Assembly: GCA_902469555.1 (NCBI GenBank) | Contig: CABRDB010000043.1 | Span: 1-44,687, forward strand | Direction: 5' to 3' | Length of the DNA: 44,687 nucleotides | Origin: an uncultured Collinsella sp. | GTDB taxonomy: Bacteria; Actinomycetota; Coriobacteriia; Coriobacteriales; Coriobacteriaceae | Shown here: positions 7,794-15,224 of the stretch, in pieces | Position numbering within the stretch: the first letter of the stretch is position 1 | How the letters are laid out: each line of letters opens with the position of its first letter | The notes under the pieces: model-generated | Databases searched by the model: none | What the model was told of the DNA's origin: nothing | The model's input: the letters and a program-made list of their open reading frames with translations, nothing else | Program-made: the position numbers and the translations under genes

Positions 7794-8531
7794 ATGGCTA
7801 AGGCAAAGAACACCGATAAGCTCGTTGTACAGAATGCCGCCAAGACCCTTCTGGCCAACATCCGCTTTGCGAGCGTGGACGACCCCATTCGCACCATTAC
7901 CGTCACGTCCTCGATTCCCAACGAGGGCAAGTCTACGGTTTCCATCAACCTTGCCCAGGCTATCGCCACGAGCGGCAAGTCCGTGCTCCTGGTCGAGGCC
8001 GATATGCGCCGCAGGTCCCTTTCCGATATGCTCGGCGTTCGTTCGCGCGGCGGACTCTATGCGGTCCTTTCCGAGCAGATCTCCATTGACCAGGCAATTG
8101 TCGAGACGGGTCAGAAGAACTTCTACTTCCTCGATGCCGAGCCGCATATTCCCAATCCTGCCGACATCATCGTCTCTCACCGCTTTGCCAAGTTGGTAAA
8201 GGCACTGTCCGCCAAGTTCCAGTACGTCATCTTTGATGCTCCCCCGGTCGGCACCTTCATCGATGCTGCCGAGATTGCCAGCCTGACCGACGGTACGCTG
8301 TTCGTGGTGCGCGAGGACTTCACCAAGCGCGAGGAGGCACTCAACGCTATCGGCCAGCTTAAGAAGTCCGAGAAGGTCAAGCTCATCGGTACCGTCATGA
8401 ACTACTGCGAGACCGAGACCAGCGAGTACTACTACTCCTACTACACCAAGGACGGTAAGAAGGTTAAGAAGGGCTCCGACGATCATGGGACTTCCAAAAA
8501 GGGCATCTTCACCAACCGAGCAAACGTTTAG
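7794..8531 (+). CDS. Bacterial tyrosine autokinase (CpsD/CapB type)
   Basis: A 245-residue cytoplasmic BY-kinase that autophosphorylates a C-terminal tyrosine cluster and controls polysaccharide polymerisation. Walker A lies in IPNEGKST (about 41-48), Walker A' is VLLVEADMR (64-72) and Walker B is VIFDAPP (145-151). The C-terminus carries EYYYSYY (211-217), the expected phosphorylation cluster, followed by a Lys-rich tail. It lacks membrane helices, so it needs the preceding chain-length protein as activator. The gene is downstream of that gene by two bases and upstream of the cognate phosphatase. Confidence 0.9.
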   Translation: MAKAKNTDKLVVQNAAKTLLANIRFASVDDPIRTITVTSSIPNEGKSTVSINLAQAIATSGKSVLLVEADMRRRSLSDMLGVRSRGGLYAVLSEQISIDQAIVETGQKNFYFLDAEPHIPNPADIIVSHRFAKLVKALSAKFQYVIFDAPPVGTFIDAAEIASLTDGTLFVVREDFTKREEALNAIGQLKKSEKVKLIGTVMNYCETETSEYYYSYYTKDGKKVKKGSDDHGTSKKGIFTNRANV

Positions 8532-8548
8532 TTGATTAAGGCTGACCT

Positions 8549-9199
8549 ATGCGTGACATTCATTGCCATATCTTGCCGGGTGTAGACGACGGCGCCGCCG
8601 ATCTCGATGAGAGCTTGGCGATGCTCGAGGCTGCCAAGCGGGCCGGTGTAACCAGAATCGTTTGCACTCCTCACTGCCGTGATCCCTATTTTGATTACGA
8701 CAAGATGTGGGATGCCTTTGAGCTGCTGCGTGATAACGCTGACGGTTTTCCGCTCCAGATGGGCTTCGAGGTCAACCATCGAAAGCTCGTTGAACTTGGT
8801 ATCGATGCCGCGGAGCACTTGCATTTCGATGGAACCAACGAGTTTCTGCTCGAGCTTTCGACACATGCCGATGCGTATGCGTTTAGAGAGTACGAGAACA
8901 CGATTTACGATTTGCAGTGCCGTGGCTACCAGGTGATCATCGCTCATCCTGAGCGCTATCGTGCGGTTCAAAAGGATGTAAGCGTGGCGGAGCGCCTGGT
9001 CGATATGGGCTGCAAGCTGCAGGCTTCGGCGGACTTTATTGCCGGCGGTCGCTTTGGTCGCGAGAAAAAGCCGGCACAGCGCCTGTTCGATCAGAACCTG
9101 TACAGCTTCATCGCGAGCGATGCCCATAACGTGGGTCATTACGACTGCCTGGCGAAGGCTCGCGCGAAGTTTAGCGTACGCGGAGCTCATTTTCGCTAA
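8549..9199 (+). CDS. PHP-domain protein-tyrosine phosphatase (CpsB/YwqE type)
   Basis: A 216-residue metal-dependent phosphatase expected to remove phosphate from the tyrosine kinase just upstream. The N-terminus MRDIHCHILPGVDDGA has the HxH metal site at residues 5-7 and the DDGA motif of the CpsB family. Further ligands are visible in CTPHCRD, IAHPERY and IASDAHN. The operon ends here. No glycosyltransferase, flippase or polymerase gene follows, unlike in capsule loci. Confidence 0.88.
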   Translation: MRDIHCHILPGVDDGAADLDESLAMLEAAKRAGVTRIVCTPHCRDPYFDYDKMWDAFELLRDNADGFPLQMGFEVNHRKLVELGIDAAEHLHFDGTNEFLLELSTHADAYAFREYENTIYDLQCRGYQVIIAHPERYRAVQKDVSVAERLVDMGCKLQASADFIAGGRFGREKKPAQRLFDQNLYSFIASDAHNVGHYDCLAKARAKFSVRGAHFR

Positions 9200-9238
9200 A
9201 ATCTGTCCCTAACGTTCGCATTGAATGAAAGGGCAGCC

Positions 9239-9739
9239 ATGGATATCCAACTTAAGACGGGATGCTTTGATGACGCGGCGTCGGTGCGCCGCGTCATTTT
9301 TATGGACGAGCAGGGCTACGAGAATGAGTTCGACGCTATCGACGAGGATCCGAACTGCATTCATGTGACGCTCTATGTAGACGGCGAGCTTGCCGGTTGC
9401 TCGCGCGTGTTTCCCGAAGAGCTTGAGCGCGCGGCTGACGCAGAGGCTCCGGTGTCGCCGGCGTGCGACTTGGACGAAGGTGTCGCGGCGGGGGAGACCT
9501 ACATTATGGGGCGCGTGGCCGTGCTGCCGAGCATGCGCCGTCGCGGTTTGGCGAGCAAGATTGTCGAGGCCAGTGATACGTGCGCGCGTGATGCCGGCGC
9601 CAAGCTCATTAAGCTGCATGCTCAGGAATACGTGCTGCCGCTCTATGCCAAGGCGGGCTACACGCAGATTGCCCCGGTGGACTACGAAGACGAGGGCCAG
9701 CCTCATGCCTGGATGGCCAAGCGCGTAGATGGCAGATAG
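9239..9739 (+). CDS. GNAT-family N-acetyltransferase
   Basis: A protein of 166 residues with the acetyl-CoA binding signature in GRVAVLPSMRRRGLASKIVE and a C-terminal LHAQEYVLPLYAKAGYTQ typical of the ElaA/YjcF-like branch. The substrate is unknown. I chose ATG 9239 because GAAAGGG ends five bases upstream. It lies 39 bases after the phosphatase gene and may be co-transcribed with it, but has no evident link to polysaccharide. The last codons are followed by about 200 non-coding bases before htpG. Confidence 0.8.
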   Translation: MDIQLKTGCFDDAASVRRVIFMDEQGYENEFDAIDEDPNCIHVTLYVDGELAGCSRVFPEELERAADAEAPVSPACDLDEGVAAGETYIMGRVAVLPSMRRRGLASKIVEASDTCARDAGAKLIKLHAQEYVLPLYAKAGYTQIAPVDYEDEGQPHAWMAKRVDGR

Positions 9740-9849
9740 GAACGTTCCTTTCCTGCCGGCAGTTTGGGACACTCCTTGGCAATTGGCGCATCAGAGCGCT
9801 CGGACATACAGTTTTTCGATTCCGTATGTATATATGCGCGTTAATGGGT

Positions 9850-9855
9850 TATAAA
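9850..9855 (+). promoter_or_regulatory. Candidate -10 box upstream of htpG
   Basis: TATAAA lies in an AT-rich patch that is otherwise rare in this window. No good -35 hexamer is seen at 17 bp. It is 87 bases before the htpG start, with a terminator hairpin in between. I see no CIRCE or HAIR heat-shock operator. Confidence 0.4.
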
Positions 9856-9886
9856 ATCTAAGTCTGAACATAGCAGGTCTGCGATG

Positions 9887-9911
9887 CGGCTCGGGCGACC
9901 GAGCCGTTTTT
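9887..9911 (+). terminator. Intrinsic terminator in the htpG leader
   Basis: The perfect eight-base-pair stem CGGCTCGG/CCGAGCCG with a GCGA tetraloop is followed by TTTTT. It lies only 31 bases before the htpG ATG, downstream of the only good -10 box. It is either a late terminator of the acetyltransferase transcript or an attenuator of htpG. Confidence 0.8.
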
Positions 9912-9941
9912 GCGGACAGGGGTAGCGCGAAAGGACTGCAC

Positions 9942-11966
9942 ATGCGCCAATTTAAGACCGAGAGCAAAAAACTGCTCGACCTCATGATCAACTCCATCTA
10001 CACCAATAAAGAAATCTTCCTGCGCGAGCTTATCTCTAACGCGAGCGACGCCGTCGACAAGCTCAACTTTAAGAGCCTGCAGGACCCGAGCGTCAAGATC
10101 GACCAGGGCGACCTGGCCATTCGCGTCTCCTTTGATAAAGACGCCCGCACCATTACCATCTCGGATAACGGCATTGGCATGACCGCCGAGGAGCTGGAGC
10201 GCAATCTGGGCACCATCGCCCATTCCGGCTCCGAGGAGTTTAAGACCGAGAACGCCGAGCAGCAGGGCTCCGATGTCGACATCATCGGTCAGTTTGGCGT
10301 GGGCTTCTACTCGGCTTTTATGGTCGCCAGCCATGTGAAGGTCGTCAGCCGCGCCTACGGCGAGGATGTCGCCCATGTGTGGGAATCCGACGGTCTTGAG
10401 GGCTACACCATCGAGGACGGCGAGCGCGCCGAGCACGGTACCGATGTCATCCTGACGCTGCGCGAGAACGAGAAGCTCGATGCCGACGGCGAGGCCGAGA
10501 CCTACGATCGCTTCCTGACCGAGTGGGGTCTCAAGAGCCTGATTCAGCAGTACAGTAACTATGTGCGTTACCCGATCCAGATGATGGTGTCCAAGAGCCG
10601 CCAGAAACCCAAGCCCGAGGACGCCGGCGACGATTACAAGCCCGAGTACGAGGACTACCAGGAGCTCGAGACCGTCAATTCCATGACACCGATCTGGAAG
10701 AAGCACAGCTCCGATGTCGAGCAGAAGGACTACGACGAGTTCTACAAGTCCACGTTCCACGACTTTGACGATCCTGCGCGCACCATCAGCTTCCACGCCG
10801 AGGGCACGCTCGAGTATGACGCCCTGCTGTTTGTGCCGGGACGCGCGCCGTTCGATCTGTACAGCAAGGACTACGAGAAGGGTCTGGCGCTCTACAGCTC
10901 CAACGTCCTGATCATGGAGAAGTGCGACGACCTGCTGCCCGACTACTACAACTTTGTCCGCGGCGTCGTGGATTCCGCCGACGTGTCGCTCAACATCTCG
11001 CGCGAGACGCTGCAGCAGAACCGTCAGCTCAAGGCCATCGCCAAGCGTGTGGAAAAGAAGATTACCGCCGACCTTGAGGATATGCGTGACAACGACCGCG
11101 AGGCCTACGAGAAGTTCTTTGAGAACTTTGGCCGCGGTCTTAAGTACGGCATCTACTCGAGCTATGGCATGAAGGCCGATGAGCTCGCCGACCTGTTGCT
11201 GTTCTGGTCTGCCAAGGAACAGAAGATGATTACCCTGGCCGAGTATGCCAAGGGCATGCCTGAGGATCAGAAGGCCATCTACTACGCCGCCGGCGACTCG
11301 CGTGAGCGCTTGGCCAAGATGCCCGTGGTAAAGGGCGTGCTCGACCGCGGCTATGACGTGCTGCTGCTGACGCAGGATGTGGATGAGTTCACGTTCCAGG
11401 CTATGCGTGAGTACGTTGCCGCCGATATGCCCAAGATCTACGAGGACGATGCTGCCCGCGAGGCTGCCGAGAAGGCTGTGGCCGACGGTGCCGAGCCCGA
11501 GGTCGAGGATCGTCATCTAGAGCTCAAGAACGTTGCGACCGGTGATCTTGACCTGGCGACCGAGGACGAGAAGAAGGAGGCCGAGGACGCCACCAAGGAG
11601 AACGAGGACCTCTTTAGCGCTATGAAGGAGGCGCTCGGTGACAAGGTCGAGAAAGTCGCCGTCTCCGCGCGCCTGACCGATGCCCCCGCTTGTATCACCA
11701 CCGAGGGCCCACTTTCGCTCGAGATGGAGAAGGTGCTCCAGAAGGGACCCGAGGGCGCGCCCGACGGCATGCCCAAGAGCCAACGCGTGCTCGAGCTCAA
11801 CGCCAAGCACCCGGTCTTTGACAAGCTTGTCGCTGCCCAGAAGGCAGGCGACGCCGACAAGATCAAGCAGTACTCTGGTCTGCTCTACGATCAGGCCCTG
11901 CTGGTCGAGGGCATCCTCCCCGAGGACCCCGTTGCCTTCGCGGCGGCTGTTTGCAACTTGATGTAG
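9942..11966 (+). CDS. htpG: Molecular chaperone HtpG (Hsp90)
   Basis: This is the cytosolic ATP-dependent chaperone, 674 residues. The N-terminal GHKL ATPase domain has FLRELISNASDAVDKL near the start, the DNGIGM motif, and GQFGVGFYSAFMVA. The middle domain carries the conserved SLNISRETLQQ. The C-terminal domain ends without an MEEVD tail, as in bacteria. A highly acidic Glu/Asp/Lys stretch (about 510-555) separates the middle and C-terminal domains. The protein is somewhat longer than E. coli HtpG (624). The start has GCGAAAGGA upstream. It appears monocistronic. Confidence 0.97.
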   Translation: MRQFKTESKKLLDLMINSIYTNKEIFLRELISNASDAVDKLNFKSLQDPSVKIDQGDLAIRVSFDKDARTITISDNGIGMTAEELERNLGTIAHSGSEEFKTENAEQQGSDVDIIGQFGVGFYSAFMVASHVKVVSRAYGEDVAHVWESDGLEGYTIEDGERAEHGTDVILTLRENEKLDADGEAETYDRFLTEWGLKSLIQQYSNYVRYPIQMMVSKSRQKPKPEDAGDDYKPEYEDYQELETVNSMTPIWKKHSSDVEQKDYDEFYKSTFHDFDDPARTISFHAEGTLEYDALLFVPGRAPFDLYSKDYEKGLALYSSNVLIMEKCDDLLPDYYNFVRGVVDSADVSLNISRETLQQNRQLKAIAKRVEKKITADLEDMRDNDREAYEKFFENFGRGLKYGIYSSYGMKADELADLLLFWSAKEQKMITLAEYAKGMPEDQKAIYYAAGDSRERLAKMPVVKGVLDRGYDVLLLTQDVDEFTFQAMREYVAADMPKIYEDDAAREAAEKAVADGAEPEVEDRHLELKNVATGDLDLATEDEKKEAEDATKENEDLFSAMKEALGDKVEKVAVSARLTDAPACITTEGPLSLEMEKVLQKGPEGAPDGMPKSQRVLELNAKHPVFDKLVAAQKAGDADKIKQYSGLLYDQALLVEGILPEDPVAFAAAVCNLM

Positions 11967-12019
11967 TTAGGTAGTTACGCGGTTTTACCAAACCGCGTAA
12001 CGGCTCGACGCTGCCCTCA

Positions 12020-12170
12020 GTTCCGCCGTTCTAACGAACGGCGGACCAGTCGACGCTGCGCGGGCGCCAGAGCGACAACTTGTCATTCAAAGAGGACGGC
12101 ATGACCAGAAGGTCTATGCCGTCCTCTTTTCATGCCAATTTGTTCGCTCTGGCGCCCGCTCGCTGGCATT
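12020..12170 (+). repeat. Palindromic intergenic element, family II copy 1 (151 bp)
   Basis: Homologous to the reverse complement of 17444-17594. The first 43 bases match at 40 positions and the last 14 match exactly. Both copies also share the loop GACCAGAAGGTC. Between these conserved parts the stems differ but are self-complementary. Here 12060-12075 pairs with 12144-12159 (16 bp), enclosing a 13-bp stem, 12090-12102 with 12116-12128. The left end has its own hairpin around CCGCCGTT/AACGGCGG. Both copies are exactly 151 bp long. Confidence 0.75.
12090..12132 (+). terminator. Terminator-like hairpin after htpG
   Basis: AAGAGGACGGCAT pairs with ATGCCGTCCTCTT around the GACCAGAAGGTC loop, followed by TT. 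It forms the central stem of the 151-bp element and probably ends the htpG transcript, about 120 bases past the stop. A smaller hairpin, GTTACGCGGTTT/AACCGCGTAAC, lies at about 11972-11999. Confidence 0.65.
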
Positions 12171-12202
12171 GCTAAAACATCGATGTTACCGTGGTCCAAA
12201 CT

Positions 12203-12256
12203 AGTCGTTGGGGGCGTTCTTGTTTGACCAGTCGTTTAAGAACGTCCCCGATGACT
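12203..12256. repeat. REP-like palindrome with GGGG(A/G)CGTTCTT arms
   Basis: The 19-base arm at 12203-12221 is complementary to 12238-12256 except for three G-T wobbles. It stands alone between htpG and the first YhgE gene. The GGGGAC-type head resembles REP palindromes, but no REP transposase is present. The remaining sequence to 12458 is AT-rich promoter DNA. Confidence 0.55.
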
Positions 12257-12403
12257 ATTTGAATTGCTAATTTGTGCGGGTTGTGGTTTTGTGACCTGCT
12301 GAAATTAAAGATACTGTACAACTGTACGTTAATTCGTCTTCGTAGTATATTGCTACCCGCAAAACTCAATACCATTGTGCTCTGAGACGCTAAAGCGCTT
12401 ACG

Positions 12404-12409
12404 TACAAT
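12404..12409 (+). promoter_or_regulatory. Candidate -10 box for the YhgE/Pip pair
   Basis: TACAAT lies 50 bases before the GTG at 12459. Its position argues against the in-frame upstream start at 12375, which would precede the promoter. Confidence 0.4.
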
Positions 12410-12458
12410 GGTTATCGATAGTACGATTCGATTCAACGACAGGATGGATGGTCCAAGC

Positions 12459-15224
12459 GTGAGTCTCGGCAGCAAACTATCCAATGCAAAGGTCTCCTTT
12501 GCGATATTTAAGCGCGACATTAAGCGACTGCTTGTGAACCCCGTCGCCTTGGTGGTTACCCTTGGCGTGTGCGTTATTCCCTCGCTGTATGCCTGGTACA
12601 ACATCGTGGCCAACTGGGATCCGTACGGAAACACCCAGGGCATCAAGATTGCCATCGCCAACAACGATCGGGGCACCCAAAACGACCTGGTGGGCGAGCT
12701 CAACGCGGGCGATCAGGTCGTCGATCAGCTCAAGGAGAACGATCAGCTGGGCTGGACCTTCGTCGATTCTGCGGCCGATGCCAAAGAGGGCGTCGAGAGC
12801 GGTGAGTACTATGCGGCCATCGTAGTCCCCAAGAACTTCTCGGATAACCTGGTTTCGATGCTCGACGGCAACTACCATCAGCCCAAGCTTACGTACTACG
12901 TCAATGAGAAGAAGAGCGCTATTGCGCCCAAGGTTACCGACACCGGTGCAAACACCATCGAGGAGCAGATCAACTCGGAATTTGTCTCCACGGTGGGCGA
13001 GACCGTTGCCAGTATTGCCAAGGATGCCGGAGTCGATTTAAAGGACAAGGCAACCCAGACTCAGGATTCGTTGGCCGGTTCGGTATCAGAGGCTTCCGAT
13101 ACGTTGGGCGAAGTGCGTGATTCGATTGGCGACATGAATGCCGCCATCGATAAGACGAGTGGTTCCATTGCCTCGGCAGATGCGGCACTTGCCGGTCTGC
13201 AGGGTCAGGCGCCGTCGCTGACGCAGGCGATCTCCCAGGGCAATGACCTGCTGGGCGAGGCTCGCGCCACGGCGGGCAACTCTGTCGCCTCGCTCTCCAG
13301 GGCGCTCTCGGAAGGCAGCCTTGCGCTCACCAAGACGTCAGCCTCTGCGAACGCTGCCATCGGCAAGCTGACGGGCACGGTCACATCTACGACCACCCGT
13401 ATCGACAACTCGCTCGAGTCTCTCCAAGCGACGATCGACCACAATAAGGCCGTTATCGGGCACTTAGAGATTCTCGCCAATGACACGTCGACAGGTTCCG
13501 AGGAAATTGACGCGCGCATTGTATCGACCATCGATTTGCTTCGAGAGCAGAATGAAAAGCTTCAGAGCATCAAGGACGGTCTGTCCGCGCAGTCGAGCGC
13601 CATGGCGAATGACGCAGCGGCTGTTTCGGGTGCCAGTGACGCTATCAATAACGCAATTCATACCGGTGCGACCAACCTTGGCCAAGCCCAGACGGACTTG
13701 GGCCAAAACGCGCTGCCGAAGGCCTCGAGCGCGCTCGACTCTTTTGCTGCCGTTTCGGGCGACCTGACCGGTATCGTCTCGGGTATGACACCTACACTTG
13801 CAAATGCGCGCGGCACGTTGGCGCAGCTTAGCGCTACGCTCGGCCAGGCCAAGACCACGCTGTCCCAGACCGATTCCTCGCTTGCCAAGGTCCAGGACAA
13901 GCTTGCAACCGCCGCCAATGACATCGCGGCGCTGCAGACCTCCGAGTCCATGGGCGAGCTGGCCGATCTGATGGGCGTCGATGTCAATGACGTGGCAGAT
14001 TTCATGGCGTCTCCGGTTGAGTTGACGTCCAAGTCAATCTATCCGGTCAAGAGCTTTGGCTCGGGCATCGCTCCCTTCTACACCAATCTGGCGCTTTGGG
14101 TGGGCGGCTATGTGCTCATCGCCATTTACAAGCTCGAGGTCGACCGTGAAGGTGTTGGCAGCTTTACGGCGCGCCAAGGCTACTTTGGCCGCTGGTTGCT
14201 CATGGTGATCCTGGGCGCGTTGCAGGCCATCATCGTTACGGTAGGCGATCTGGTGATTGGCGTGCAGTGCGTCAGCCCGCTGCTGTTCGTGCTGGGCGGC
14301 ATCGCCATTTCGTTCACCTACGTCAATATCATCTATGCGCTGTCCACCACGTTTAAGCATATCGGCAAGGCTATCGGCGTCATTCTCGTCATCGTGCAGA
14401 TCCCGGGTTCGTCGGGCATGTACCCCATCGAGATGATGCCCGGCTTCTTCCAGTGGCTGCACCCGCTGCTGCCCTTTACCTACGGCATCAATCTGCTGCG
14501 CGAGACGGTCGGCGGCATGTATTCGTTCAACTACCTGTTTAACCTGTGCATTCTGGGCGTGTTCTTGATCGTGGCGCTCTTTATCGGCCTGCAGCTGCGT
14601 CCGCTGCTGCTCAACCTTAACCTGCTCTTTGATAAACAGCTCTCCACGACCGGTATGATGATTTGCGAGTCCAACGACCTGCCGCGCCAGCGCTACTCGC
14701 TGCGCACGGCCATGCGCGTCATGCTCGATTCCGATTCGTACCGTCGCGAACTGCTCGATCATGCGGTCGCCTTTGAACATCGCTACCCGTACTACATCAA
14801 GGGCGGTTTTGCCGCCGTGGTGGGCGTTCAGGTCCTGCTCTTTGTCCTGTCGACGGTTCTCGATATCGACAATAACGGCAAGATCATCCTGCTTGTCATT
14901 TGGATCATCTCGGTTATTGCCATCTGCGGCTGGCTTATCAATATCGAATATATCCGAGCGAGCCTCAATACCCAGATGCGCATCTCGGCGCTTTCGGATG
15001 AGGACCTGCGTCGCGAGATGCGCGAACACACGGCCGCCATTCCTGCCGCCCGCCACATGTTTGGCCTCAACGCCAGCGAGCGTGGTGCCAAGGGCGGCGA
15101 TCAGTCCACGGGCCGCTTGCCGCATATCGGCTCGCACCATAAATCTCAGGGCAGCGACAGCACAGCCACAAATGATGGAGATACCACCGCGCTTGGCAAG
15201 CACTCCAAAGGAGGTGAGGCATAA
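12459..15224 (+). CDS. YhgE/Pip-family membrane protein (first copy)
   Basis: A large ABC-2-like membrane protein, about 921 residues from GTG 12459. One membrane helix lies near the N-terminus, within VALVVTLGVCVIPSLYAWYN. A long extracytoplasmic region rich in Ala/Ser/Thr/Asp heptads (likely coiled coil, about 100-500) follows, then five or six helices in the ABC-2-like C-terminal domain. Unlike the next gene, it has an additional C-terminal segment with two more helices and a charged His/Gly-rich tail. The family includes phage infection protein Pip and YhgE; its biochemical role is unclear. The start is uncertain: ATG 12444 is an alternative and neither has an ideal Shine-Dalgarno sequence. 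It directly abuts the second copy. Confidence 0.85.
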   Translation: MSLGSKLSNAKVSFAIFKRDIKRLLVNPVALVVTLGVCVIPSLYAWYNIVANWDPYGNTQGIKIAIANNDRGTQNDLVGELNAGDQVVDQLKENDQLGWTFVDSAADAKEGVESGEYYAAIVVPKNFSDNLVSMLDGNYHQPKLTYYVNEKKSAIAPKVTDTGANTIEEQINSEFVSTVGETVASIAKDAGVDLKDKATQTQDSLAGSVSEASDTLGEVRDSIGDMNAAIDKTSGSIASADAALAGLQGQAPSLTQAISQGNDLLGEARATAGNSVASLSRALSEGSLALTKTSASANAAIGKLTGTVTSTTTRIDNSLESLQATIDHNKAVIGHLEILANDTSTGSEEIDARIVSTIDLLREQNEKLQSIKDGLSAQSSAMANDAAAVSGASDAINNAIHTGATNLGQAQTDLGQNALPKASSALDSFAAVSGDLTGIVSGMTPTLANARGTLAQLSATLGQAKTTLSQTDSSLAKVQDKLATAANDIAALQTSESMGELADLMGVDVNDVADFMASPVELTSKSIYPVKSFGSGIAPFYTNLALWVGGYVLIAIYKLEVDREGVGSFTARQGYFGRWLLMVILGALQAIIVTVGDLVIGVQCVSPLLFVLGGIAISFTYVNIIYALSTTFKHIGKAIGVILVIVQIPGSSGMYPIEMMPGFFQWLHPLLPFTYGINLLRETVGGMYSFNYLFNLCILGVFLIVALFIGLQLRPLLLNLNLLFDKQLSTTGMMICESNDLPRQRYSLRTAMRVMLDSDSYRRELLDHAVAFEHRYPYYIKGGFAAVVGVQVLLFVLSTVLDIDNNGKIILLVIWIISVIAICGWLINIEYIRASLNTQMRISALSDEDLRREMREHTAAIPAARHMFGLNASERGAKGGDQSTGRLPHIGSHHKSQGSDSTATNDGDTTALGKHSKGGEA

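Noticed and set aside
9740..9941. CIRCE or HAIR heat-shock operator before htpG
   Set aside because: No TTAGCACTC/GAGTGCTAA or CTTGAGT/ACTCAAG pair is present.
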